Below are positions 13,613 to 27,700 of a stretch of DNA of 64,000 nt, one piece after another. Position numbers and translations under genes: made by a program. Source of the stretch: Oxyruncus cristatus (taxonomy: Eukaryota; Chordata; Aves; Passeriformes; Cotingidae); contig VXAY01000767.1 in assembly GCA_013399855.1 (NCBI GenBank), forward strand, positions 180,110 to 244,109. Reading direction: 5' to 3'. The notes beneath the pieces were generated by a model. It saw only the letters and a list, made by a program, of their open reading frames with translations, did not search any database and had not been told where the DNA came from. Numbering within the stretch: the first letter of the stretch is position 1; each line of letters starts with the position of its first letter.

Positions 13613-16600
13613 AAATTACTGAATTGCAAAGCTGGAGAGAGAAAAATTGGTCGTAGATTTTTTTTATTAAGTTGGTGATGGGAAAATAAAAAAAAAAAAC
13701 AAACAAGATGTTTGACTAATTGGAATTAGAAATTCTTCTGGACAAAATTTGTCTCTTCTTCCTTTTTTTTTTTTTTTTTTCTGGATGGAACAGCCTAAGA
13801 ACTAAATAATTCTGCTGCTTCCCTCATGTTCAAAGTATGGGATGGAGCGGATAGAACAGGGCAGATGAAGAAGAGCAGGATGTCAGAAGACAAGGCAGGA
13901 GATACTCAGAGCCAGAAAAAGTTGTCACTGAGCGAAGTGAGTGGGAGATGTTCTGGCAGGAGATAGAGACTGTGAGACTCGAGGCAGAACTTTCCTTGGT
14001 GACATTGAGAACACTCTGGGAGGCATTTGGAAGTAATTCACTGTATTGATTCTGTGCTCAGTGTGGAAATGATTATTGTGTTTGTGCAGCAGCTACTAAA
14101 CATGCTAAGCTGCTTTATCAGCATCTTTAATGTTCTGAACGATAGCCCTTGGCCGCTGCAGTCCCACACAGAAAAAGGGATCTTAATCCCCCCCTTGCAC
14201 CTGAGTTGATTTTATTAACACATTTCCTTTCTGACTGACAGGCTCCAGTCATTAAATTACAAAACCCAAATCAACCCCCGGCTCTGTGTTCTGTGCCATT
14301 CCTTGTCAGAGTCAAGGGAAATTAGCCCAAATTACCCACTCTTTTTTTTTTTTTTATCCTTTTCCTTGCAGATTATAGCATTTGAAATAGAAATTGAACT
14401 GTATATCTCATCTATTCTGAAATGCTTTGATGGCTCATTAGAAACAACTTTGACCAGATGAAAATACAGGTTCATTAATCCTGTAGAATTAGGAGAGCTG
14501 GACAGTTTGAGAAGAGCCCACGTATTTGTTTCCTGCAAAAAAGATACTGAGTTCTCCTTCTTCTGCACAATAAACCAAATATGACTATGAAGAGCTTCTG
14601 CAGCATTAGTCAGCCTATTTTGCAGCCTTTTCTATTCACAAGGGGAAATAAAAAAGCATCCAACTTCTAAATTCTCTAAATGAGGTCTGCCTCTCTTTCT
14701 GTGAAAGAAAATAGAGAGCTTGTTGCCTGCTAGAGCTCAGCTGGGACCTGTTACCTGGGAGTGATTAGGAGAATATGCTTTGTGCCCACTCTTTTCTCAG
14801 TCAGGGAACACTTGTCTCCTTTGGAAAAAAAAAAAAGATGGGACAAAGCTATTGTTGCTGACCAGCATTTTTCAATCAGGTCATCTCATCCCTTTTTAAA
14901 AATCTAAAGAATATTGCAGCTGGTACCAGTTGTCCTTCTTCAAGGGCTTTTGAATGTCATTTCATTAAAGAAATCGAAAAAGGATTTTATCTGGGGATAT
15001 AGTCATTCTTACAAGAGAGGGGAGATCATGAAAATACATTAGTTTTGATTTTTCAGACGTAATTGTCATCTTATCAGATCTCTTAAATTGGGATTTTTGC
15101 TGTCCTACTTGTTTTTTCTCAGTTTTCATGTGTTTTTCCACAAATTTTTATCAATTCCCACCTCTTATATTTGCTGTCTCCATCTTTGAAGAATGAAATT
15201 AAATAATTTAATCTGAACTTAAATCAGTTAAATATGGAATTAAATGCTAAATGTAGCTAATAAAGACTTGTTTATCAATGAACACAGTATGTGTCCATTA
15301 ACTGTGGAAAATACAAACAAAGGTGAAGTGATTGCTGGAAGTCTGGGAGACATCACTATCTTTAATATGGAACTATGCATTTCTGGATTTTCTTTTTTCC
15401 AGGTTGAAGTAAGTTTGGGGTATAAATAGCCATATTTTTGTACTCTGTATGGTTCAATAATCCATTGTATTATATTAATTGGCCTACCTGACACAGCAAT
15501 ACTTGGACTGTTGTTCCTCCTCAGGGAAAACAGGAATACTGAGTTCAGGGCAGTCTTTCCCTTATGACTATGCCTCTGTTGGTTAATTTACTTTGTGCAT
15601 GCTGTTTATGAGTTAAGTCAGTGATTTGCTGTTTCTAGGAGCCCTGCTTTCCCACATCAAGCACTAATGTGTTCATGTCACTAGGAAGGAATTTTTTATG
15701 TGAGCTGTTTTATGCTGAAAGTTGATAGAGAGTCCCTTGAATTTTTCAGAAACGTTTTCAAGAGCGACTATAAATTTTTCATCTGTAGAAGATAAAATAC
15801 ACAGCAGACACCCGTCCTGTAACAAACGGTGCCACCTGAAAATGGGAAGTTATGATTGTCATATTTTAAACTGCACGATTTTATGCTGAGTCGGGAGCTG
15901 CACAAATTGGGTGGATGTGGATGGGTGTGTGCGCCGTACCTCAGGTTGTCCACGAAAAGTGGTGACACTTTGCTCTGAAAGCTCCTTTACATCATCCTCC
16001 TGCTACATTGCAGTGGCTGAGGGAGGTTGGAATATGCTGCAGCTACCTGGGTGGAGCACAGGAACGTTCCTGGGATTTAACAGCAGAGCTTGCCTACATT
16101 AGGCACTTATTTTGCGGATGATAAAGACGGGGCATTTGTATACTCGCTATTTTCTAAACAATCTTTCTTCTTCTGAATTTACTGGTGTACCTAGTGCTAC
16201 ACAGACTCATGACCTTCCAGCACTGCCTTCTTGATGTTTGACAATGCAGATCTGAGTTCATCAGGCTGCCTGAATTGTGGAGCAGCAGTCGCCAAAGAGC
16301 AACTCGACGCAGCGGTATCAGCCTCATTAGCAGCAATAATGGGCTCTTAGTGCACTCTTGATTCTCCTATGATTTTAATGGCACAGCTTTCCCTGTCATT
16401 TTTTTTTTTTTTTGTATGGAGAAAGCACGAAGTCATAGAACTTTTGTCGCCAATGAAATATGGAGGGTTGCAGATACACATTTCTTATTCTCAAGGTGTC
16501 GCTCCCTTTGTTCCGAAGAGAGGACCATTGTCAATAAAGAAGTGTTTGATGGGAGATTTTCATTAGGAAGCTGAATTTGAAATATTCAGGTCAGGGAGAG

Positions 16601-18519
16601 CACACTGTGATAGTCAGCATTTGGTTTGAACTTCAGAAGGGCGGAAGGGTTTTTGGAGGTGCCGCTTGAAAGAATGTAAATCTCTGATCTTGGATGGTCT
16701 CTCGATTTATTAAAACCCTGAATGAACCAACAAAGACACTTCAGAGAACATTATATATTGCAAAAAGTTAGTAAAAATAATACTGGTCCCTTAGAAGTTC
16801 TCCACACGAATTTTTGGAAGTGGTTTTGGATGTAGTTGTATTTTTCTGATAGTTAAGCCTGGTAGGCAGCCTGGGCCTGCAGAACAATTGGACTTCTTAC
16901 TGGTTGACACATTGCTGGATTTTACTGGCATAATTTTAATTGGGAGTCTTGTTACTAGTCCTTACATCCAAGTAGAATCGCAGTTTTGTTCTCATTTGTA
17001 TTGAAATAGACATCTGGTTTTGCTTTTGAAATATAAAGTCTGAATTTTGGCACATCGCGGCTTGATACTGTACCTTATCCTCACAAGGAAATTAACTTTA
17101 CCTTCCATTTTATCCTTACTCCAAGTAGCCAATATTATTATAATTATTAAAATTTGTTTAAATGTATTAGAATGAATCCTAGAGGCCAACCAAGGTCTCC
17201 TTCCTCACATCTGAATGGATTGGAATAGTGCAGGCACGGATGGTAGTAGCAATGTAATGTAGATGCATTATTAGAAGTAGATGTAGTGGTAAAGTAGATG
17301 TAATTCTTTACAATCCTTTTCCATGCCTGTGTAGCTACCATGAAACTTGCTATGCTATATCAGAGACAAGAATTGTTCTACCAAGAGAAAAGAACCTTTA
17401 TTATATAGGAATATGTGCTTTTTCCCCAAAAAAATGGTGGGACCCCAAACCTTACATGTTTGGGCTCCCACCTAACCTCCTTATCTTTCAGTAAAGTGAT
17501 GAAGGGGAAGTGGTAATCTTCTGTTGTATACAGTTTAGGACAGAGAGTAACTAACAATATCATATTCCCTGGTCTATAAAGCACATAAGGTATTGCATTC
17601 TGACCTCAGAGTGAACAGACATGATTTTAATACCATATCATGTCGGCAGAGCATAAAGATATATTCGTCTGCACAATCAGTGGGATGTTTTCCCTTCATC
17701 ACTGTGGTGCTTGGGTCTCCTCAGAACAATCTGTACATTTTGGTTTTATACCAACCATGTCAGAAACAAAGAACTTGGTCATCTGTGATTGTCATCAACT
17801 TTAACATCAGAATCGGGAGGATATGTGTCAATCCTACTTCAGTCATAGGTTGTGATAGGTTATTTTTTTTTTTTTTTTCCGAAGAAAACCATTATTAACT
17901 ACCCTAAACTTAAATCAATGTGAAACAAAAAAAAAACCTGGTAGGTTTGACATGTTAATAAGCAATCCCATTATCTCAAAAGAACACTGCAACTTTGTTT
18001 TGGGGGAGACTTGTAGTAGGATCATAGTTTTGTTTTGTTAATACAGAAGACTGTTTCTGAAGGAAAGCCCGAATTTCTGTTTCCTGAGGATTTTTTCAAG
18101 CTTCTTTTTAAAATACAAATTTTCCTTGGTTGCACTAAAAGCTATTAAAAACCCCTATTTCTCTTCCTGCAAAAATGGTAGGAGGTGGGATATGCTGATA
18201 CTAATTAATTTACACAACTCCTTTCTTATTAATGTAACAATTCAGAGGCGTTTCTTTCCTCCATGTTTTATCATAATGGTCGTGTATGTGAAAGGAATCT
18301 GAAACATTGTAGTAAAACCGTGGAAACATTTCTTATACCGATAGCTAACACCCTGCGGCTCATCTGCATCCTGTAGCTGAATCACCTACTGCAGAGACAA
18401 GTAGAACAAGTAGAAGTCAAATAAAATATAAAAGAAAAGAAGCTTTTCACTTCGATCGACAACATGACCTAAAATTAGCATCACTTCTAGGTCCCACAAC
18501 AGCTTTTATGTCACCTGAA

Positions 18520-18573
18520 TAGTAGTAGTAGTAGTAATAATAATAATGATGGTCATGATGATGATGATGATAC
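18520..18573. repeat. Compound trinucleotide microsatellite (AGT, AAT, ATG)
   Basis: Five AGT units run directly into four AAT units, followed after a short interruption (GATGGTC) by about six ATG units. The three blocks look like successive point-mutation derivatives of one original array. Intronic, with no coding role. Confidence 0.85.
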
Positions 18574-20102
18574 CTGTGTAAATATTCCATAGGACTTTAC
18601 TTTTGTACTGATAGCCAGATATTATTCCTCAAAATCTGAATCAGGTCTGGAGCCTCAGCTGTGTGAAGAAGTACAAATCAGTGCAGCACCGTGTGGTCAC
18701 TGTCCCAAAAAGCTGGTTTTCAGGAGATACCACAATAAAATCTGATGATGGTGTTGAGAGTTTGAAAATGTGTCTAAGGTGGCTTCAGATTATCTCAGTA
18801 ACACGCTGATGTCTCTGTGCCTGTGCTGGGAGAAGGTCTCAGAAGATGGGACCTGTCACTCCTGCTTATTTTGGGCAGGTTTTGGTGCTGTGAGGAGCTG
18901 CCATGCTCTGCCTGTGTGGAAATAACCACCCCAGGCTGGGCAGAGCCTGCCTCCAGGGAGGTTTCCACAGGACTTCTCTGAGTCTGCTTTCTTTGTCTCC
19001 TCTGTTTCGGTCAGTGTAGGAATGATTTTGGGAAAGACAGCTGGTGAGAAGGCACTTCTACGCTGACCACCCAATAAGGTTGTGTGTAAATAGCTCTACA
19101 TATTGTTGACCTCTAAAAATGAACACAGGGAGGAAAGCTCTTTCATGAGTAGTTGTGCTAACATCTGTTCATCACCTGCTTCATGCGAAGCTGTGTGGGA
19201 AATGGTTACATTTTTGCTTCTTTTCTTAAATGATATTTTTGGTTGGAATATTCGCTTTCTTGGACTTGGACACTTTTTTTTTCTTATGGGATAACATCGT
19301 GGTGTACGGTACTGTTCTCTCCCTCTTTGATTTCCAGATTCCTTTTTAGGATCAAACTGACTGTTTTGTAAATATTTTTCACATTCATATAATAATGAGT
19401 TTTTTGAAGCAAGCATAACCATATGTTAAAAATATTCTCCAAACCTAAAAACTTCCTACAAAATAGGAAAACGGATACCAAATAGGAAAAGAAATACATG
19501 AAATGAATTTGCAGTAGCACTGTAAAGATGGTTTATATATTCCTGCAGCTCTTGCTGCAACTTGTGACATCTTTTATGGAAGTGTCACCTTTAGGAGGCT
19601 ATTTTTGGCCATGATGTTTCAGCATGGGATTTTAAGGGTAACAGTGGGTATTGGATAGATTCTCAAGAGATCACCTTCACAGTCCCTCAAATATTTCCAG
19701 GTGTATTAAAAAGCAAGCAGTATAAGTTGCTGAATGGCTCTGCACACTTGTTTTATTCCTCCTCATAAAACCAGATTCAGTAAAAACTTGGCCAGAATCT
19801 TGGTATAATTTTCGTCAGGATTCAAAGCCATTACTTTCTTTGGATAAACAGCAGTTAGGACAAATCTTAAATATACATGTAGGGAAGTATTCAGGCTCTG
19901 TAACATTTGTCACTTGCAGAACAGCTAAAGCAGCAGAGAGGCATAGCCTGTGCTAGGAAAAACCTTTATACCCAGAGAGTCTGGAGTCAGCCAACTGTCA
20001 CTTTCTTTATCCAGGAATAGGTGGGATGGAGACATTTATAAAACTTAACTGACTCTTAGTTTTATTTCTTCCTTCAAAGAGAACGAAGCTGTTACATGTT
20101 TT

Positions 20103-20120
20103 AGGAACCTGCAGGTTCCT
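20103..20120. repeat. Perfect 18-bp palindrome
   Basis: AGGAACCTGCAGGTTCCT equals its own reverse complement with no spacer. It contains a CCTGCAGG core. It could be a dimeric protein-binding site or chance; it is isolated and I see no flanking repeat arms. Confidence 0.5.
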
Positions 20121-22659
20121 GAGGGCTGGCTGTGCACGAGCTGTTTAAGGGAGCTCTGCAAACTCTGCTGGCAGAGGCTTTGACGTTTCCATGGCTTGTG
20201 GAGAAGTCAGTCATTACAGACAGGCTCCTAAATTATGGAGGCAATTTTTATCTGCCAGTTCTTTGCTTCTATTGCTTCCTACAAGCTTTGAGAATATTTG
20301 AGAAAAAAGTATTGGTGCACTTGGTTGGCTCAGTGGCTCCCTGAGTTACTTACAGCCCTTCATTCTTAGGCTGCTCAAGGATTTCTTACATTGGCCTGGA
20401 CCCTTTTTGGCCACTCTAGCAGGTAGGCTGATCTCCAGCTTGTTTTACAGCCAGTTCTAGGAGGCTGCAGAGAAAAGAAATCTTCTTTTGCCATTCCTCA
20501 TGCCAAATCCATTCTGAAGATTCCTGAGAGAGCTCTGCTTCAGTCATTGCAGTGCTCTCTGTGCACAGACTCCAGTCATGGAGCAGATGAAAAAGGTTGG
20601 AGAGACAGAAAGAATTTTTAAGTAGGAGAGGCAAATACTGTGACTTTCTGCATTGCTGCTTTCTTGGTATGTTCCCTATCAGAAATTAACTCATTAAATA
20701 ACTTTGTAAATCTATATTTAGAAGGGGAAGTATTTTAGGAAGGAATAAGACTCAGCACAACCAAATCTATTTAAATGCAGCATAATTGAAATGTCAACAT
20801 AGTCATGAAGTGCCTCAAGGTGTTTCTTTGGTGAAGGCTGGATATGACACAGAATAGATACCTGAATACTTTGGTACAGAGAATCCTTTGTGCACTCAAA
20901 TCTAATCTCACGCTCACCTTACGGAATGTTTGCAAACACTTGGCTGAAGCTGCTGCTGTGGTCCCTGCTCTTCCCTTCTCTCAGGGAGTCTGACAGTTCA
21001 GAGAAGGTTTTGGGCTCAGAGGAGACAGAAGTTCAACAGCTCTTGGTGCTCTCGATGCTCTCGAGCATGGAGTGTTTCCTGCAGGGACACCCAGCGTTAG
21101 CCTGGAGCTCCTGCCCCATTTGGCAGTGCAAGTCTTGTACCTCCTCAGAGAGTTCTATGGGCAAGCTTTGCTTGGAAAATGTATTGGGAATCTTGTTTTT
21201 CTCAGAGTGAGGGTTGATTTCTTCATTCAACTGCTGGTGGAGTGACTTGAAAGAAGACAGCACCGTTGTACAGCAGCTCCTTTCCTTCCCTCCCTCCTCC
21301 ACGAAGAACAAAGTACAATTAAAGCATCTTTTCAGCTCTCAGATTTTGTAAAATTAAACAGTTACTATGTATTACTCTTTTCTTAAGCAAGTCTCTACCT
21401 AGTGCTCCATAACATGCCGCTTGAAGCACGATGCCTTCTGGCCTTCCTGTTGAAATAAAACCTCCATCATAAAGGGTAGTTACAAGAAAAAAGTGCCCTT
21501 CCCGGTCCCCCCCAGCCTCCAGCTGGTGCTGCTGTAGGAGGATGGGCCGTGGGCACAGGGCCAATTGTGGTTATAGTTATACCAAGTTTCATTTATATGT
21601 GTATCCTAGTCAGCACTCTGGCTCTAGATTTCAGTCTGTCTGTGTGACACGTCTTTTTTTAGCAATTGATAGGCAGAGAAGACTAATCCAGCTGACTCTT
21701 GCTTTATAAAGCAACACAGGGATTTTTTTAAGAGGTTAAGTTCAGCTTGATCTTTATCAGCAAACTGTGATTTCAGAAGGAAAATGAACTTGACAACTGT
21801 TTCAACAACCTGAATGTTTATGTATGTCTTCGGTTAATGCCTAAAGTCAATATTTGTTAAGTCTGATTGATAAAAAATATGTGCCTTTCATCAAGGTCAA
21901 ATTAATTTGTGGAAATTTGCTTTTGCTTACCATGCTGCTTTTGCACAGAATCACTTGTCAGACTTTGCTAAAACTGTGCAGGCATTTTCTCATTTAAATT
22001 ATGATTATCTTCACTATGAACTTCCCCATTCACACACTACCTCATCTGAATGTGTCTTTTTTAAAGGATGCTGCAGATTGGATTCCAATTCAGACAGGTG
22101 ATAAATTACCTGACTTGACCTAATTCATTAATTTTAATGGTATTTGAAGTCTTTATTTTATTCAGGCTTCTCTGATGGACTTGTCTTATAGACGTCTTTA
22201 TAATAATGTCCATTCATCAGCTACTTAAAGGACATCACTTGAAACTGGATGTGACTGTGAGATACACACTATTTGCTGGGTTGTGTTCTGACTTAGGATT
22301 CCTTGGATGTTGCAGGTTCCAGCAGGCAAATGTAGGGCTGACTTTGCATGAGATAGTAAAGCTTGGAAAGGAGTTCTGAAACTGTGTGTTAAATATGTAT
22401 GGATGAATTTATGTATATTCAAATGTTCATCTAATTAAACTGTGTTGAAACTGCTGCTTTCACACAGTACAACCACACCATATGTTGTACCACAGATCTG
22501 AAGCTACACCGTGTAGTGTTGGACTAAGCAAATGACATTCCTTTGTAATTGAGGTCATTAGAGTATAGCTTTGTGGTATACAGAGATGAGGATTTCCTCC
22601 AGATTTTTTAAGTGTTATTACAAATATAAAAGCCATGCTATGCCACAAGTTAATTCAGG

Positions 22660-22730
22660 AAACAAACAAATAAAGAAACAAACAAACAAAACCCAAACCC
22701 CCAAATCCCCAAAAAGCAAAATCCAAACAA
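22660..22730. repeat. CAAA-type simple repeat grading into C-rich tract
   Basis: AAACAAACAAATAAAGAAAC and further CAAA units are followed by CCCAAACCCCCAAATCCCC. The minus strand is therefore G/T-rich with four consecutive runs of three or more G at close spacing, which gives modest quadruplex potential on that strand. It sits about 150 bp before the TAGA array. Confidence 0.7.
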
Positions 22731-22879
22731 CTGTGTTTCTGTCTTCCTAATGCAGATTAATCTTGTGATCTACTGTATTCACTTAAAATTTGGGTCCAAT
22801 ATCAGATGATTCCTATCACATGTTCCTGAAAATGGTACATGCCTGGATTATAGGATACTACATAAATATCTATCTTTAA

Positions 22880-22880
<1 letters not shown>

Positions 22881-22957
<77 letters not shown>

Positions 22958-22972
22958 TAGATAGATAGATAG
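22881..22972. repeat. TAGA tetranucleotide microsatellite
   Basis: About 23 TAGA units run for 92 bp with a single interruption (GATTAGATAG) near 22956-22960. Near-perfect purity over this length predicts high allele-length polymorphism. It is intronic and flanked by unique sequence on both sides. Confidence 0.95.
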
Positions 22973-24671
22973 AGTATATAACTAACTGGGGTGGGGTGGG
23001 GAACCAAACACAAAACAACAGGCAGGAGGGATCAGTTCAGGAAAGTGAAACAAGACAGGAATGAAAAAGTAAGTCAGCACCAGAGTTGGAGTATAAGACC
23101 AGCAACTTTTTCTTGCCATCCACAGAACAAATTTCCTCATGTTAAAAGAAAGACACATACAACAGGTAGTAATGCTACACCAAAGAAACAACCAAAACTG
23201 CTGGTGAACTGAAGTTTAACCCCTTCAGGCTGCTGGATTTGTCGTCTTCTCAGTTTGGTGAGAGCTGGGCAGAGATGTGTGGAAGGGCTGTGAAAGAGCT
23301 ACTGCAGGAGGTGGTAGTTGATGCCTCCTTATTGCTCTGAAATGTCACTGTCACTTACATTCCAAGAAAACTCTGGCATTTGCAAAGCCTCAGATGAGGG
23401 CAGGATGGACCTATCTGGTGGTTCCATTTGTCTTGAAGGGATGAGGTCCCATAGCTGCTAGAGGGAGGCCAGCAGCAGGTATGGTTGGAGTTCAGTCATA
23501 GTAGTCAATAAAGCATGGAACCAAAAAATACATTATGGACTTAATGTATATTGAATTGCTTCAATTAACTGCACAGGTGTAGTCAGGTAACGGTAAGGAG
23601 TTTTTAAATAATGAATTTTCAATTTTTACTTGCCCTGCAACCTCATCTACAAAAATGAGAAATGAAAAATGCTGCAAAATAATATATTTCTGCCTTCTGA
23701 AACTTCCCTTCTTTTAAATGAGATACTGGAATTGTTTTTCACAGTTATGCAAGTAAGGGTATTATTTTTTTTAGTTGGAGAAACCATGTCTGTTAGAGGC
23801 AGTTGAAAGAAAAGCCTTTTGTTTCTAGTATCCTTTATTCTGTATGTTGGGCTGAGAGCAGTGAAAAAGTTTGGAAGAAGTTGAATATGGTGCTTTTTGA
23901 AGAACAATTGTATGTGTTCAGAATGGAGGGCTTTTGGTAGTGTGCTGCAGGGAGAGAAGATGAGGAGCATCCATCAAAATTAAAAACTTGGGAGATATCA
24001 AAAAGACAGCAAAATTTGCCTACTGCAAGGAAAAGGCCCAGGAAGTTAAAAGTGAAAGTAAAAACCTCCCCTAGACAGGGATATTAGAATTTCTTCAACC
24101 CAAACACAATTGAGAGTTGATGGGGCTGCAGAAGAACCCTGAATAAATATGAACTTTGCTTCTTTCAGCAGGCCATAATTTTTGTTGGTGGATCTAGTAG
24201 CTAAATTAGGCACTTAAATTCAGATTTAGATGCAAAAATGAAATGTTTTCCTGAGCTATGGTGAACAACTATAACTCCCATTGAGTCAATTCCTTCTAGC
24301 AGCTGGAGCTGAAAAATGGTCAGTGCTCCTGAAATTCAACTACTTAATTTAGGAACTGGGTCACATGAAATATTTCATTAGAAACAAACTATTTCCTTAA
24401 AAAAACCTCAACCCCCTCAGGTCTGTCCGTGTTGTTTCATATCTGGTTTGGCAATTAATAGAGTGTTGCTGAAAACAAATAGTAGCTGATTCTGTATCAG
24501 AAGTTGAATTTTTAAGTTTTTAGATTCCATCTCCAGTCCTGGGCTGAAATCAAGGCCTTTCTATTGACACATAAGCAGAGAAGAAAGGTCCAGGTAATGT
24601 CCTTGAGGACCAACATAGAAATATAATGTCTAATGTACAACATGTAGCATATTACATATAGTGTTATACGT

Positions 24672-24741
24672 CCTGTGCAGGGTCAGGAGTTGGACTCTGA
24701 TGCTCCTTGTGGGTCCCTTCCAACTCAGAATGTTCTGTGAC
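24672..24741 (+). repeat. CR1 LINE 3'-end fragment, sense orientation
   Basis: The + strand carries the typical CR1 3' end: CCTGTGCAGGGTCAGGAGTT, then GGACTCTGATGCTCCTTGTG, then GGTCCCTTCCAACTCAGAAT, then GTTCTGTGAC. Only about 70 bp remain, so this is a heavily 5'-truncated insertion, the usual fate of CR1 copies. The terminal octamer repeats are reduced to about one decayed unit. Confidence 0.8.
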
Positions 24742-27700
24742 TTTATATAAATGTAATCAACCCAAAATAATTCAGTTACTTCAGCATAGCTGAAAAAAAA
24801 TATGACCCTCAGCCAAAAGAAACTGTGAGCAAATGAAAGCAGGAGATACAAAGGTGCAGCAGGAACAATTAGTTTAAGGTGCAGAGCTCAAACTCAAAGT
24901 GCTTAGGAGTCAATCCTCTGCACAGAAGCAGTATCAGAGAGTTAAGTTGCCTAGAAATAATAAACATCACTTAATCCCTCCAAAATTGTGTGGTTTGGGC
25001 TTCTTTGCTGTTGACGCGGACAGTCTCCTTCATTTACCTGGCAGCTGTGATGGACTGATCAATTCTGGCACCTTCTATGTAGTCTCATGGCAGTCCAGTA
25101 CTTTGCAACATGGGGAGAAAAATTAGTCTGTGCTGACAGACTTTGCAAAATAAAGCCATGCTTTTTCTAAATTTAAATAGAATTTTCATATTTCAATTGT
25201 TAGAAAAAATGAAAGTGAAGTGTACGTATTTAAGTTGAGCTGCAAATGCTTTCCCAATTTAATTTTCAACTTCTCTTTTCTTCATGGAGAATTTAATTAT
25301 ACTGCATATATTCTAAATCATTCCCTCTTTAATTGCCTTTTTATTTTCAAAGTAGTCATCTGTTCAGATTTTTTTTCTTTACAGATCATTCTGATATTCA
25401 TGTACTTAACGGCTTTTATTAAAAGTCACTAAATAAATGAAAAAAAAAGAACTTTTTTCTTTCCTTTTTATTTTTTTTTTCTTGGTTACTCCAACCTTAT
25501 CCTTGGGTATACATAAGCTTTTACTAGGCTCAGTAACAGGGAGTGGCAAGAAGATAATTAAGACCTAAGTTTGTTTCAGTGATGTTTTATAGACACATTT
25601 GAATGTGTCTCTTCCCATGAGTCCATAAGGAGTAGCTATCACCACTGTGTAAACTGTATCATTTTCCAGGCTCAAGTCCAGTAGTAATAAAACAAATACA
25701 CTGTAGGAAAGATGCTTGTATCCTGTTTTTATTTTAATATCAGTTTTTTGATGAAAAAAAAGGTGATGCTATAACAGTATATTTCTTGTAATTGCTCTTC
25801 AAAACCCTGATTGAATTTTCTAGAAATTATGGGAGTATTTATCTCTTTGGAGAAAGAGTCTCTTTGAAGTCTGAACATCCTCAAAGAAGTTCTGCTACTA
25901 AGTCAAGCTAAAATAACATCTAATCCCAACTAAAGATGTTCCAGAGTTGTAAAAGTCTTCCTGCCTTCAGAGAGCTCTTCCACTGAAAGATTTCTGTTAC
26001 TCAGTGATAAAAGCTTCTATAGATTTCTTTGCCTGCATAACCAGTAACCCACCAACAAACAAATGTGATTCAGGAGGAAGGTTTGCTTCTCGTTCTTTGA
26101 TCTGGTCAAGACTACAAAAGAGAAAATAATAATGAGACATTTTGCCCAATTTCAAAACCATGTTTTATGAGGGAAAAACACGACTCTTTATGAAAGTCTT
26201 CAAATGACACACAGAATTTACAGCATGCTGAAAGCAGTCTCTTGTAAGGAGCCTTTACAGAGAAGTAAATGAACCTCTTCTTCATTTTTCCTAATGAATG
26301 TTTTATCTTCTGATGAGTAGCTTCTGATGTTCTGATGAGCCTGTAACTTAGATCTTCAGAAAATACTTTATCTTATACAGTATTTATTCTGTATTTAATA
26401 CATAGAATATAATTAAGATGTAACCATAATTAAAGGTATTTAACAATATTTTTAATGAAAAAAATTGTTACAAATAGTTATTTGGAACTGTTAACTAAAA
26501 ATCTCAATTTCACTTATATAGGACACAGAGATAACAGTGGTGCAATAATGTCCATGCTACACTGTTAAACTGAATAATTTTATTTTTGAGTAATCTTATT
26601 CTTGCAAAAATCCATTCTGTAAAAAATAACTGCAAATATAAATGAAGGTGATGCATTTCTTTATTACCTTCATTAGTTGGATGTAGGTGGCTCTGCTTCC
26701 TGAGTCCTACGAAGGAGGAGCATATTAGTTTCTTAAGAAGAAAATAATGAGGTTCTCTTGGAATGAGCCAAGAGCAACTACTGTTACATCCATCTCCTGA
26801 GTTTCTACTTGAAGAAGTTGTGAAAAGCTACCCTGAGAGATACTAGAAATTTGCCATACTTCGTGGAGAGAATATATCAAAGCAGAGTTTGAGAGGAGCA
26901 GTGATCCTTACCAAATGTGTGCAGTATGCATTGTCTTAAGCCAAGCCCTCAGCACAGTTGGACTGTTCTCTGAAATAATTAGAAGCTTTAGAGCAGGATA
27001 CAGGAGAAAAAAGGAAACAGATGCTTTTTTTTTTTTTTTTCCCCTCTCCTTTTACTTTTTTCTCCCTTGAGAAACGAGGGAAGAGCCAGGTTAACTTTTA
27101 GTGTGCCAGAAGGTAGTAGCCAAATGTTGAAGCAATACATGAAGCCTTTGTGTAAATACCATGATAATTCCTTATTTATTCACAGGAGCTAGAAATAGGG
27201 CTGATATTTTTAGTACATTTTAACCTCTGAAGCACATCACCTGAGTCACTCATTTTGGTGTTACCCTTGCAGGTGTGCCTCTAATAATCTCAGGCTCTGG
27301 AGTGATGGAATTGGCATTGAGAATTTTTTATGTCATGTTTTATAACTTAAATTTATCAAACTTTTCTGCTTGTGCCCTGGAGAATGAAGGTAAAGGGGCA
27401 GGATATGAGAATGACATTTATTTATGGTATCCCTAGTTATTACTATCACTAGGAAAATGTGCCAATGACATCTGTGAAAAAAACTGCATTTCTCTTTTCC
27501 TGTACATGCAACCTTTGCAACTTACCTGCAACTACATAAAACCATAACTAACTGTTACCTGACCATAAAAACTGCAAGATTTATAACTGGAGTTTTCTGC
27601 TCACCAGTTGTTCAATTCACAGGATGGGCTAAAGGGAAGGGTTTTATTTCGCCTCTAGAGGCTTCAAGGAATTTGCCAAAAAGTACTGAAGCAACAGTTG

